Origin: Arabidopsis thaliana
Lineage: Eukaryota; Streptophyta; Magnoliopsida; Brassicales; Brassicaceae
Assembly: GCF_000001735.4 (NCBI RefSeq)
Contig: NC_003075.7
Span: forward strand, 13,765,001 to 13,829,000
Reading direction: 5' to 3'
Length of the DNA stretch: 64,000 nucleotides
A model generated the notes under the pieces. It did not search any database and was not told where the DNA came from. It saw only the letters and a program-made list of their open reading frames with translations. Shown in pieces: positions 10,801 through 22,332 of this stretch; the first letter of the stretch is position 1; each line of letters opens with the position of its first letter. The position numbers and the translations under genes are program-made.

Positions 10801-12128
10801 TTCCTCGGCATGACTGAGAGCCTTATTTTTAGCATCAGCAGTCATAGCCAATTCTTGTTTAATCCTGTGAAGCTCTTCTGTGGTAGAGAGAAGAGCTGAG
10901 ATGTCCAAAGCATGCTGGCTTCTAATAGACTCAACTTCTTTCTTCCAAGAAACTTCCTTTTTGTGAACTGCTTCAATTCCCGCCTGTTCTAGTTCAACCG
11001 CTCTGAATTTCTCAATCTCAGAACTCTTCTCTGCGTGATGCTGAGCTGCCAATGCCTCTCTCAGTTTCTCATTGGCTTCTTTAGTCAGTTTCTCAGATTC
11101 TTTAAGATCATCAAGAGCTTTAGCTTTATCTTTCTTGAGCCTTTCTATTTGCTCATTAGCTTTCCTTAAATCCTCTTGAGTTTGTTGAACCAGTAGCCCA
11201 GTTCCCTTCCCTAACCGTGATTGCGATTTCTGAAATGCCATACAAATGATGATCAAGAAATAGTCTTTCAAAGTTGAAAATCAAAACACGTGAAGCATCA
11301 AGTTATTGGATGGAGATGGTTTTACTTGCCTCAGGAGGAGTAGGAACTCTTGCAGTCCGACGATCAGAAACAGGCTTGGAGTTAACAGTTTGCGGTGAAC
11401 GGTCTATTGAAAGACGAGTGCTCTGCACCGGAGATGGCGAATTGCCATCGGATTTAGTCACTGTTGGTTTACTCACTCTTGGTGTTGGTGGTGACGGTTT
11501 GCTACGAGGAGTCTCCATTAAACCAGTTCTACATCATCAGAAAGATAAACCACAATGTCACAATCTCACCATTTAACAATAAAGAAAACAAAACAGACCA
11601 TCCATCATCTCCATTCTTCTTAGAATCTTTGGATTCATGATTAAGTAAGCTAGGAACAGGATCCCATCTCAGTCTAGAGATCTATCAAATTATCAATAAT
11701 TAAGATGAATAAACATTTAGGTACACTTCAACTGTATCCAAAAAATCATTGTTACATAGTACATGGACTATTGGAGAATTCCGTTAAAAGTGTTGGGAGT
11801 CTCACAAAACGGAAGATAGAGACTTTAAAGACAAATAAGTCTACAAGTGACTACAGAAGAAGCTTCTGCAAGATCTAAACCAATTTGTGGAACCAGAAGC
11901 AGGGAAAATCAGATTAAAAGTAACAAAATTAATGCAACCAAAACAAAAAACAGATGACTGAATAATTCCAGAAGAAAAAACAAGGGAAGGAGAAAGTGAC
12001 CCACATAAAAATCCAACAAAACATAACTACATTTCCGACAAAGAAAACAGAAGACAGAGATTTCAAATTGTCTTCTGAGTTAAAAACTAAAGTTTGGTTA
12101 ATTATCCTCACTTGGTTCTGGACGCCAT
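7819..12128 (-). CDS. WEB-family (DUF827) long coiled-coil protein
   Basis: Three coding exons: 12128-12112 (17 nt: ATG plus 14), 11528-11330 and 11229-7819, for about 1208 residues. The tiny first exon gives MASRTK, joining [17 protein letters not shown], an N-terminus typical of plant WEB proteins. A shorter model starting at ATG 11518 would also be open. Intron 2 uses a GC donor (GAG|GCAAGT at 11329); only that donor keeps the frame into [10 protein letters not shown]. The N-terminal 80 residues are basic and Ser/Pro-rich, and the rest is almost continuous coiled coil. It includes 11-12 tandem ~38-residue repeats (KKIEELS...ESL..KE..LQ), then an acidic tail and a basic end ([17 protein letters not shown]). 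WEB1-type proteins take part in light-driven chloroplast movement; the role of this member is inferred. Confidence 0.9.
8240..9540 (-). repeat. Tandem 114-bp (38-residue) coding repeats in the WEB gene
   Basis: About eleven consecutive units share the register KKIEELSxxxESLVxKExx, then LQ..V.E.EEL..KE. Most are 38 residues; one or two near the C-terminal end are shortened (about 31-36 residues). Divergence between units shows the array is old, but repeat homology at the DNA level could still permit unequal crossing over. It is coding, not a CRISPR or satellite array. Confidence 0.85.
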
Positions 12129-13030
12129 TGTTGCCGAAGAAGAGCGTCCTCAAAAGAAAAAAGAAAAAGCGAATTGTTGGCTGCTAAGATTCAGGCATTG
12201 ATATGGGAGAGACTAAACAGAGACTCTACAGATCGATTCTGTTTCTCTTCTTCTTCAGTGGGTAGGATTGCTTCTCCACAAAGTCTTCAACTTTTTTAAC
12301 ACAACAAATTCTTTTCATATATAAATGCAAAAAAACAAAAAGAAACAAAAGAAAGTGAAAAAATAATTGGGTAATGGGGTTATGGTGTTTCCCAGAGTGG
12401 TTACCCTCGTTCTCTCTCTCTCTCTCGTCTTTTTCTTTCTCTTTCCCGGTTTATTTTTTCAATTATATTTAGTAAAATGATAAAAGTAGAAGAATACGTG
12501 GGAAGTGAAACTACGAAAATGGCCATGGCTTAAAGTGTTTTTGCATTGCCTGCATCAAAGGGAATGAATATGAATGGACGTTGCTCATTATGTGGATAGA
12601 CAAGTAACTCTCGTAATCTTTTTTTTGTTAAAAATCTTTAGATCCATTTGATTTTGGGTCATGTGGACTGCATGTGCCTTTTCAATCATTTATTTATTTT
12701 CCAATAATTCAACCATACAACTCTTATAGTATTCTGAAATCATAATCTGTTTTTTTTCCCTATTGAAATCGTTGAAACTATATTAAAATTAAGATTTACT
12801 AGTATGTTACATGTTGCTATTTTATGCATATGATATGGATGCAATTTCGGCTGTACACGTAAATATAATAAAATAAAACTGGTGGATTACTTCGTATACC
12901 ACATTAGTGATAGAAGAAACACCATAATTTATTCATCTTAGTAAAAATAATGACAATTATTTTCAACTTAGTGTTAAAGTGTTCAAAATGTAATCATATG
13001 AAGGGAAGGGATTATATACTTTAATCATGG
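12129..13030. other. Upstream region of the WEB gene
   Basis: 5' leader and promoter of the minus-strand WEB gene, then AT-rich spacer up to the hAT element. A TC microsatellite (tctctctctctctc) lies near 12412-12426, where plant core promoters often carry Y-patches. No other gene is seen. Confidence 0.5.
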
Positions 13031-13038
13031 GTTTTGTA

Positions 13039-16000
13039 AAGGCCTGGGCGTTTTAACCGAACCGAACCGAACCGACCCGACCCAACCGAATTCAAACCGA
13101 CCCAAACCAAACCCAATCTAAGACTCAAACAATTCGGTTGTATTTTATCTCAACCCAAATGGGTCGGTTCGGTTTGGTTTTGAACCAAACCGAACCGACA
13201 ATCCAATGTCTTTATATACTTAATTAATTAATTCTATAAATAATATTACAAATAACTCTAAATATTTATTTATCTCTAACTAAAACTCTAACCCTAAAAA
13301 GTAAAAACCTAAGGTTTACTTCTAACTTCGTTTCATTTGTTCTTCCGTCGTCTCTCTCTACTCTTTACAGCCACGGTATGATTTTTAACTACTCTCTAGC
13401 AATACAATTACGCTCATCTCAATTTTAATTAAATATTATGAGTATATGATGATTTTTTCAATCTGTACGTACACCGCAAAGTCATGGAAAAGAAAAATCT
13501 GTGTTTGCGTTGTCTTGTTTCTTCTATTTACTTAGATTTTTTAATTTTTAAGAATAGGTTTCATGTAGGTTGGGTGATTTTGTTTGTTTACAATATATAT
13601 AATATATCTTAGCATTCATACCAATAATCAATGGATTTTCGTGCAAGAAAACAGATCAAACATGTTTATTTAGTTTACTAATAATGAAAGATGTTTTAAT
13701 AGAAACGTAATTGTATTCTTTCAATTGACTAACAATTTTATACATGTTTTGTTTGTAGATGTCTAAAAGAAACACGACTAGCAATAAAAGAAAAGAACCC
13801 GAGTCTCCAACAGTGTCGCCAAAGGCAAAAAGAAAACTACCTACAAGATCAACAGCATGGAAAGTCTTTACGAGGTTGAAAGATGATGATAATAGTTGCT
13901 CATGCAATTATTGTGGTAAAATCTATTCATGTAATCCTGTTACATGTAGAACCAGCAATATGAATACACACATGAGAAAGTGCAAAGCTTATTTGGATCA
14001 TCTTGAATCTAATTCTCAGAATGTCATAGTCTCTAGTGGTGGTGGTAATGGTGCTGGCATGATAAAACCTTTTGATCAAAACGTGTGTAGGCAAGCAACG
14101 GTAAAAATGATTATCATGGACGAGTTGCCGTTTTCTTTTGTGGAGAATGATGGGTTTAAACATTTTTGTGAGATGGCTGTCCCTTGGTTTACTATTCCAT
14201 CGCGAAGAACAATTACTAGGGATGCTGTTGGTCTGTACAGAGCTGAAAAAACTGCATTGAAGACTATTTTAAGTCGAAATAGGCAGGCCATGTCGTTTAC
14301 CACTGACATATGGACTTCTATTACGACATTGAGTTATATGGTCGTTACTGCTCATTTTATTGACATGGATTGGCAATTGCATAGAAGAATTATTAGTTTT
14401 AGTCCTATTCCTGATCATAAGGGAAAGACCATCGCCAATCAGTTTTTAAGATCTTTGGATGATTGGGGTATTGAGAAAGTATTTTCTATCACAGTGGATA
14501 ACGCAAGCGCCAATGATAAAGCTATTACTGTTTTGAAAGAGAGGCTAAGTAACAGAAATAGTGATGCTTTGATGATGAATGGTGATTTTATGCACATACG
14601 TTGTGGTGCACACATTCTTAACTTGATTGCCAATGAAGGTCTTGAAGATATAAGTAATAGCATCGTAAGTGTTCGTAATGCTGTAAAATATGTGAGGTCT
14701 TCTAATTAAAGGCTGGAATCATTTAAGCGTTGGGTGGAGGTTGAGAAGATAACAAGAGGAAGTGTGGTATTGGATTGTGTTACTAGGTGGAATTCTACCT
14801 ACTTGATGTTGAAAAGTGCACTTAAGTATAAAGTTGCATTTGATAGGATGGCTGATATGGATAAACCTTATGATGCATGGTTCAAAGAGGTTGATTCTAA
14901 TAAAAAGAAGAGGGACGGACCTCCAATGGCAATTGATTGGGACAATGCTCGTCATATGGTAAGGTTCTTGAAAGCTTTCTATGATTCGACTTTAGCATTC
15001 TCTTCTTCTATAAAGGTGACATCAAATGGTTGTTACAATGAGATCTGCAAAATTCAGTCAAGTGTGCAAAAAATGGCTTTTAGCCAAGATTCTGATTTGA
15101 CAGAGATGGCTTCTGCAATGACGGCCAAGTTTGACAAATATTGGGAAGGTACAGAAAAAATCAATAAGATATTGATAGTGGCTGGTGTACTTGATCCTCG
15201 TCGCAAAATGGTATTTACAATGTTCAGTTTTGAACTTATCTATGGAAAAGGTAATCCAAAATGCGTTGAAATGAAGGAACTCGTGATGGATGTTTTGGAG
15301 AAACTATTTGACATATATAGTGTTCGATATGCCACTTCAAATCTACAACCTTCTGTTTCCTGTGACGCTGAGAACGTAACCCAAGTACACCAAGACTTTG
15401 AGAATATGGAGGTTGACAACATTGATGATCCTTTTCTAAAATTTATGGTTGCTAAGAAGACTTCTGTAGCAGTGGTAAATGAATTGGTAAAGTATTTAAA
15501 AGACGAACTGCATGTAACTACTGAAAATAGTTTGGGGCTCCCGTTTGATCTTCTAGATTGGTGGAAGACAAATAGCTCAAAATACCCAATCATGTCTTTA
15601 ATGGCTAGAGAGGTTCTTGCAATACCAGTATCTTCGGTTGCGTCGGAGTCTGCTTTTAGCACGGGTGATCGTATCCTAGATCAATATAGAAGTTGTTTGA
15701 CTCCTGATATGGTTGAAGCGTTGGTTTTGACTCAAGATTGGTTACGTGCTTCACTTCGTTCAGAAGCAATGAAGTCTCTTGATAAGCTAGAGGAAGAGAA
15801 CAAGTTTATGGATTCACTTGAAGAAGGTATTTTACTTTATTTCTTTATAATAATTATATGTGACAATCACTTATAGATTTACTCTCTGTTCATGTTAGTG
15901 TCTAATTTTTATTTTATTTTGTTAGAGTTTAATCCTCCATCTCAGAATGAGAAGTGAGAGCGATAGGTACATGTCTAAGTAAACGATTAGTGGGAGCAGA

Positions 16001-16585
16001 AAAAGATTAAAGAGGTAATGATCTTTCCTTTCTATATATTAGTTTTACGATGTTGGTGCTATCTGTTGTTGAAAAGTTTAAAATTGTTAATTTATGTTTT
16101 TTTCTTTCTGTTCTTAATAGTTTATACTCTGTTTTGGTTTCCAATATTCTAGTTAATACTCTGTTTCAGTGTAAGAAGTGATTGGTTTTATTGTTTTCGT
16201 TTCGTCTTTATATAGTTATAAACTTATATGCAAGTTATTGACTTGTTGCAGATTCTTCTTGATGACATTGGGTGAAGGAATCATGGAAGATTGTTATGTT
16301 ACGTTGTTGGATTTCTTGCATTTTCCTTTCTTTTAAATTCTAAGTACTAGGCATTTGATAATTTTGATTTGAACTTGTTACGTTAATTGATTTTTTGAAC
16401 CAGATTAAAACCGAACTGAATTAAAACCGATCCAAACCGAACTGAACCGACCTAGAACTAACCCAAACACAAACCAAACCAAACTAACTTCGGTTGACTA
16501 TGGTTAGAGTTTTACAAAACCCAAATAAACCGAACCGAACCGAACCCAAACCGAACCCGAAATTAAACCGAAATGCCCAGGCCTC
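13039..16585 (+). mobile_element. hAT-superfamily DNA transposon, almost complete
   Basis: A 3.5-kb element with terminal inverted repeats AGGCCTGGGC(G/A)TTT at 13040-13053 and 16571-16584 (one mismatch). The flanking 8-mers gttttgta (13031-13038) and actttgtg (16586-16593) match at 5 of 8 positions and fit a decayed 8-bp hAT target duplication. Both subterminal regions are packed with ACCGAACCGA-type motifs, in both orientations on the left, which are candidate transposase binding sites. The transposase gene runs left to right inside. A telo-box-like motif (aaccctaaa) lies near 13290 in its leader. This is the only large transposon I see in the window. Confidence 0.9.
13759..15957 (+). pseudogene. 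hAT transposase (BED finger, DUF4413, hAT-C) with one in-frame stop
   Basis: Coding exons 13759-15826 and 15926-15957 form 700 codons counting the terminal TGA. The only break is a TAA at 14707-14709 (codon 317); the frame resumes without shift. Domains: basic N-terminus; BED zinc finger with C49-x2-C52 and H71-x3-C75; RNase H-like core with TTDIWTS (Asp183) and VDNASAND (Asp247); then, after the stop, a DUF4413-like segment (LIVAGVLDPRRKM) and the hAT-C dimerisation region with ASESAFSTG, which should carry the third catalytic acid. A 5'-UTR intron, 13376-13758, is likely (CACG|GTATGA to TTTGTAG before the ATG). The intact triad and single nonsense change suggest recent inactivation. Confidence 0.9.
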
Positions 16586-16599
16586 ACTTTGTGTTTTGT

Positions 16600-17140
16600 C
16601 TCTTTTGCATCTATATCGATACAATTAAATAATAACACAATTATGGTAAGCAGCACAATGAATGGAGTTGAGTAACAATCAAACTAAATCAAAGTCCTAG
16701 TACTACCACCTACATTTATGATTTGTCCTTAATCATTCTAGTTTAGAACTTAATTAGATCGCACGTCAAATTGTTGTTCGTTGATCTTTTATTCGTATAC
16801 TTGTTCGTCTCCTAGTCGTAGGTGAGATTTTTCTTTCCATGTAATCAAATTGTTGATGCTTGGTTTGCTCGTAATATAAAAAAAATTGCTGAAGCCTGGA
16901 AATGATATAATTTTCTTGGTAAAGGTACTCTCGCGAATGAACCTTATTGTTATTAATATCGTTTATGGAATTGGATCCAAATTAATCGCTTGAGAAACCT
17001 GAGCAGTAAAAGTTGAAGCTAATTTACACTTTTTAAGATTTTGATTCTTAACCACGATAAATTGGGCCCATAAATGAAATAATGGGCTAACAGAGAATCA
17101 GAAACAGAGGCCCATTTTAATATAAGAGATAACATCATAT
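16600..17140. other. Spacer between hAT element and U6 gene
   Basis: AT-rich DNA without a recognisable gene. The last part leads into the U6 upstream promoter. Confidence 0.5.
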
Positions 17141-17141
17141 T

Positions 17142-17185
17142 AGTCCCACATCGCTTATACAGTAAAACGAAACAGAGTTTATATA
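17142..17185 (+). promoter_or_regulatory. Pol III-type U6 promoter: USE plus TATA box
   Basis: The upstream sequence element AGTCCCACATCG lies at 17142-17153 and the TATA element TTTATATA at 17178-17185. The 24-bp gap between them and the start about 24 bp past the TATA are the spacing known for Pol III-transcribed plant U-snRNA genes; Pol II U-snRNA genes have a USE-TATA distance about one helical turn longer. All elements needed for activity are visible. Confidence 0.92.
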
Positions 17186-17208
17186 GAGTTAGAGTCGAAG
17201 TAGTGCTT

Positions 17209-17228
17209 GTCCCTTCGGGGACATCCGA

Positions 17229-17260
<32 letters not shown>

Positions 17261-17310
17261 GGCCCCTGCGCAAGGATGACACGCATAAATCGAGAAATGG
17301 TCCAAATTTT
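17209..17310 (+). ncRNA. U6: U6 spliceosomal snRNA
   Basis: The 102-nt gene begins GTCCCTTCGGGGACATCCG, giving the 5' stem-loop. It contains the ACAGAGA box (GATACAGAGAAGATTAGC) and the AGC triad, and ends GGTCCAAATTTT in a T-run that serves as Pol III terminator (17307-17314). I see no difference from the Arabidopsis U6 sequence as I know it. With an intact USE and TATA it is probably an expressed copy. It converges on the 3' end of NARA5. Confidence 0.97.
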
Positions 17311-17752
17311 TTTTGTAAAATTTTCCAGATCAATAATTTACATGAAGCAGAACTCTTTCTTGTTTCAGAGCTTTCGGAGAGCTACTCTAAGCCTCTGCAT
17401 GTTCGAAATTTCTTGGCCTACCCTCTGTTAATAACTTCACCAGTGCGAATCATATAGAAACTGGACAAGATTCTGTCTTACAAAATGTCTGAGTTTTGTT
17501 ATAACACTGTCAATGCTAAACATGCTTATGGGATTTCAATTTTGCATTTCACAAAAACTTAATAATAGTTTCTGCAAGAATATTCTATGAGACCATCAAA
17601 TCAAAAACAAAAAATGTCTCAAACTTTGTCGGAAACATATACTATATACTAAAATGTTACATACAAGATTACAAGTCAATTGCAAAAGGCACTACTACAT
17701 GAAGACAAAGAATGAATCAAAAAGCTAAAAATCACAAGCTAAAGAGGTTTCA

Positions 17753-20005
17753 TCAAGACCCAACATCTGTTCGAACACCAGAACCATTGAGACGGAAGGC
17801 ATGTGATCGAGCCAGCTCAACCGCGTCCTGAACCCTAAGCCTGGTTCCTTGTTGACCCACCACAGTTGCTGCAATCGTTGCAGCCATATCTCCCATTCCT
17901 TTCAAGTCAGAGACACCCCTCAAGATACCGTATAAGATCCCTGAAGCATATGCATCTCCAGCACCACATGTATCAACTGGCACGCATGGGGACGGAGGAA
18001 TGTAGATGGCCTCTCCTTTTACTCCAATATATGACCCGTTGATTCCATCGGTAACAGAAACAAACGGAACAAAGTGGCTCATGTATCTTGTCGCTGAAAT
18101 TGGACTTTCCTCTGCGGAAAAGTGACAAAACGCTCTTGCTTCATCGCTATTTGCAAATACAATATCCGCATAGTTCCCCACAATGTCCCTGAATCAACAG
18201 AAAACCATCAGCATTTATCTAGGTTCAAGTTTCGTTTTTTCGAGAGACATTCACAGCTTGAAGCATCAAAGCTTCTATGACTTATCAAGCTACAGAAGAT
18301 AATCACTCTCTTCGTATTATTTCCAACTGTTCCTATCCGATGGAACTGACCCAAAATCAAATAGACGCAAGAATGTATTCAAGTAAAGGGAGAAGAAACT
18401 GACCAGAAATCATCATAATGCCTCTCTATGCAGGACACATCTGATGCTGTCACAGCAACAAGTGCCCCGTTTCTGTGGGCTTCTTCGCAGGCTTTTGTTA
18501 TGGTTCTTATAGTATCAGGAAGCTCAAACAAATAGCCTTCCACAACAAAGACATTTGTCTTGGCTATCAAACTAGCCAAACAAGAATCATAATTAACGAC
18601 AGAGGATGTTCCCTGAAATTATACATAACATTAGGTTTGTTATTTAGTGGGATCAATAAAACTGAAAAACTTATCAGAGTTAACAATGCTACTACTATCT
18701 CAATGTGGTTGCTTTATGGAAGCAAATCGATCCTACCACTACAATGATCTTGCACGTCATCTACTTCAAAAGTTAAACTTTGCTCGACTCTTGTGGAAGA
18801 AGAAAGGGAAACCCTTACATTTTGAATAGTAATACATTGCAAGAGCAATTTGCTGAGATCAGAAATCCTACCTGATATGCAAGCATAGTACGTTGTGCAT
18901 CAGGAGTTGTGAGAACTATCACTGTTCCTGTTGTTCCGTCCTTGATTGGAGCAGAAAGAAAATTTACATTTGCTCGTCGTAGTTTAGTCCTATAGAAACA
19001 AAAAAAAAAAAACTTGTGAGTATACCAAACCAAATGTAATGATAGGCTAGTTTGACGCCTTACAAACTACTCTTGTATAGTAACGATTCTCTACATAATT
19101 CCATACTCCAATTCTTAAGAGGGGAATAAAAAGTAGACTATGTCTAACTACATACACAATTAGCCAAAAAAAAAGAGAAGGGCCATATAAGTAAGACAGT
19201 TTAGTACCCGTAAAAGCTACCGAGAGGGTCACCTCCAATACTGCCAGCCATTGCCACATTCAAAGGCCGGTCACAGATGGATTGAGAACCTAATCTTGCG
19301 AGAGCAACTAAAGTGTTGGACAATGAGCCTCCAGCTGCCGCCTTATAGCTACAACCATCCATTGCTTGTAATAATTTACCCCTCTCCTCGTGATTAATCA
19401 GTTTCCTTGTTCCCTTTTCTAAACCAAGTTTCTTTAGAAACTCATCATCCACAACTCCAGAGAAATCTACCTAAAACATAAAACACATCATCAATAACCA
19501 AGTAAGTATTTTTAGGATCCAGATTCACATATTTCAACCATTTGGTGGCTTCAAGGATAAGAAGAAGCTAGAAGCTAGAAGCTAGAATGATTTATTATAG
19601 GAAACAAAAACTCACCATGGCTTGGCCGAGACCCAAAACATCCCATCTCTCAGGCGAAGCAGCAGAGGAATTATTAGCATGGACTTGTATGAATTCATCG
19701 TCGTCTTCGTCTTCATTTCCAATCCTCTGGATTTCACCTTCATCCATATCATCCAATTCAGCACCGGCTCCGCCACCAATCCTACAAACCAATTGCCTAT
19801 TCTCCGCCATGGAAACAATCCTCAAGTTCCCAGAAGCTCCGAAAAACGAGGTCGCGGTTCTGGTTCGTAAGGTTCCTTTGGGGTGATATAAAGAGTAAAG
19901 ACGGGAGAGAGAGGAGGAGGAAGCATTATTAGAAGCGGTAATGGCGGAGAGAGTGAAAAAAAGAGAGGCAGAGGTAGGAATTGGAGAGAGGAGGGAGAAC
20001 GCCAT
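17753..20005 (-). CDS. NARA5: pfkB-type carbohydrate kinase NARA5, chloroplast
   Basis: Five exons: 20005-19616, 19470-19208, 18989-18872, 18612-18404 and 18188-17753, for 471 residues. The Ser/Thr-rich first ~60 residues fit a chloroplast transit peptide. After an acidic stretch (residues ~80-106) the ribokinase/pfkB fold starts at RWDVLGLGQAMVDFSG. The N-terminal glycine motif is seen as AAAGGSLSNTLVALARLG, and the second pfkB signature as PVDTCGAGDAYASG, with the GAGD aspartate as catalytic base. Known for the Arabidopsis protein: it is needed for high expression of chloroplast photosynthesis genes and Rubisco accumulation; its true sugar substrate is, to my knowledge, unclear. All donors and acceptors are standard GT-AG. 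Confidence 0.95.
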
Positions 20006-20099
20006 GGAATTAGATAGTTTTGCTCTTTGAATGAAGAAAGCTCACATCTCCATTCAAAAGCGAGAGGAGCAAGGAAGACCAGCAAAACCCGAGAGACGG

Positions 20100-20640
20100 C
20101 CTCTGAGAGGATAAAGTATGACTTTGACTTTATATGTTTATTTATATAAATCTTATTAGGATAAAACTCTATTTCTTATTTATATTCAAACCCAAAATTT
20201 CAGAATAAGCATAATTGCTAACAATTTTATTTTAACTGTATCTTAAAAATAATAATGTATGTTGCGTCTATTTATAAATTTAAAATTTGTTTATACTATT
20301 TATCATTTGTGTTAAAATTGGCTAATTCTTCTAGTGAACACATCCTTATACGTGGCGTTTGTAATTATCGGGTTAGTTACCAATTACGGAGAATAAAAAA
20401 AAAAAAAAAGTAGAGAGCTATTCCCGCGGTAAATTCTTCAACAACTATCTATTTACCTTTACACCAAATGTTGAAAGAAAAAACAGAATCAAGACATTCA
20501 AAAACGAAAGCAGAAAGCCAGAAAGAACCTGAAAATCTTGATCTCCACCGTTCTTAGTACATACTAAGATTCATTTTCTCGAAAAAGGAAAAAGAACCGA
20601 AAAAAAAAATAAGAGACGCAAGTATGCACAATGCCTAACC
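20100..20640. other. Intergenic between NARA5 promoter and the first tandem coiled-coil gene
   Basis: The upstream region of NARA5 is AT-rich; the last ~100 bp is 3' UTR of the next minus-strand gene. No gene or element recognised. Confidence 0.5.
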
Positions 20641-20647
20641 TTTCCAC

Positions 20648-22332
20648 CTACAATAAGTTTTGGAGCTGTGAGTCCAGTCTCTGCTGCAACTCTTTTACCT
20701 TCTGCGAAAGCTCAATCTTCTGCTCCTTATAGCTTCTAAGTAGATACTCTTTCCCATCTATCACTTCTTTAAGCTCACTCACTTCCTTTCTCAACATCTC
20801 TACTCTTTCTCCATCCCTTAGGCTCTTTTCTTGTGACTCATAATTGCTTTCGCTGTCCATAAACCCGCCATTCCAAGGTCCAACCGGAGATGTCTTGCCA
20901 TTGCTGTCCGCGCCACATCCCACGCTGTGATCAGCAATTGCCTTTCTCAGTCTTTGAACTTCTCTTTCTGATTCAAACAGATCTCTGTTCAGTGTGTCTA
21001 GCTGTGCCTGGAGATGGCTTGAGTGTGCCGTCTGTGCGTTATACGAGTTTTGCAGCTCTAGAATCTGTTCTTGCATTTCCTGTATCATGTCATCCCGTCT
21101 CTTCAGCTGCTGCCTTAGTTTCTGTATTACTTCTCGTTTGCTGAAAATGTCTGAGCTGGTTTCAGATACGCAAGGAGAATCTGAGCAGTTTGAATTGTGA
21201 TTGTATGGTCTTGGGGGAAGTTCCAGGCGATCAGGAGAAGTTGCCCACATGACTCCATTCTCTTTGCTCGATGGAGCAGGAACTGTCACAAGAGGCAGTG
21301 AAGTGTCAGATGCGGATATCATTTGCTCGCTTGTCACCTCTTTTCCTTCCACACTCTCAGTTCCTATAAAAATAAAGAAGCAAAGGCTGATAAGATCCAT
21401 ACACGACTGTTTGCTCTGGACTACATGAATATTAGGATTCAGAGATTTTCCAAAGAGAAAACATAACTCAGGTCTGGATCTAATAGTACAAAACTTGTAA
21501 CTATGCTTAACGAGGTCTTGGTAGATAACAAAACTAGTAACTGTTTTTAGCATTCAGCCACTAGACACAGCCATCAATGGAGAAAACCTGCTTCCCTAGT
21601 TGCCAGCCCAATTGATGCAAATTAATGGTAATATGCCACAACGAAACAAGAGATATTCGATTCAACCAGTTATTGCAAGGTGGCAAATCTTGTAACTATT
21701 TTACTCATTCCATAACTTCGAATTGGATTCCCCTAGTTGACAAATACATCATGAGGTAAGATAACAGAGGCTAGAACTCTATAACAACATCTACACATTC
21801 TCCCAACTAGATTTTACTATATATCACACATCGTTTTAACTTCATGAAAGGAAACCCAGTAAGACATGATGCGAGACCAAGAAACAAGCATATAGCGTTT
21901 GTTTAGTAGATTGAACAAATATGTATGAGGCAAAACAGAAAGTTACAAAGTCACACCTGGAATGGAGCGGAAGCAACAAAAATCATTATTTTGTGTACAG
22001 GAAGATGTGGTAGAGTGTAAGCAACAGCTTGTAGATTTTTGCCTCTCAGATGTTCCATTAGCTGCACAAGAGGCTTTCATTTAGTGATAGAAAAAAACTA
22101 GAACCAAATTATAAAACATGTTAAGCAACACAGCGATAAAGTAAGTACGTTTTAATCCAGCAGAGCCATTTGATTGAGGTTTCGAATCAAGCGACTGCTT
22201 TAGCTTGTATCCAAAGCGAATGGACAATGTGCTCAACAATGCACCCCCTGCAATTAGTATCCAGTTTGGCCCTTCACCACAAAATTTATCACCTCGCTGA
22301 TGCTTGGAAATGCCATTTCTTCGTGTACTCAT
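20648..22332 (-). CDS. Membrane-anchored coiled-coil protein, tandem copy A
   Basis: Three exons: 22332-22149, 22061-21957 and 21363-20648, for 334 residues. The N-terminus is basic (MSTRRNG), followed by a single hydrophobic segment (GPNWILIAGGALLSTLSIRF, residues ~21-42), then the short Cys-rich middle exon with CCLHS, a lone Cys and CCF. The large last exon carries a conserved SDSPCVSE-x-SSDIFSKREV motif and a ~130-residue coiled coil with an internal Ser/Gly loop, ending in a second coiled coil (LKEVIDGKEYLLRSYKEQK). It is the tandem paralogue of the gene at 24059-25516. Family function is unknown to me; a tail-in-cytosol membrane tether is inference. Confidence 0.88.

Noticed and set aside
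11516-11518. Internal ATG as start of the WEB protein
   Set aside because: Possible, but the 17-nt upstream exon gives a family-like N-terminus in frame, so the longer model is preferred.
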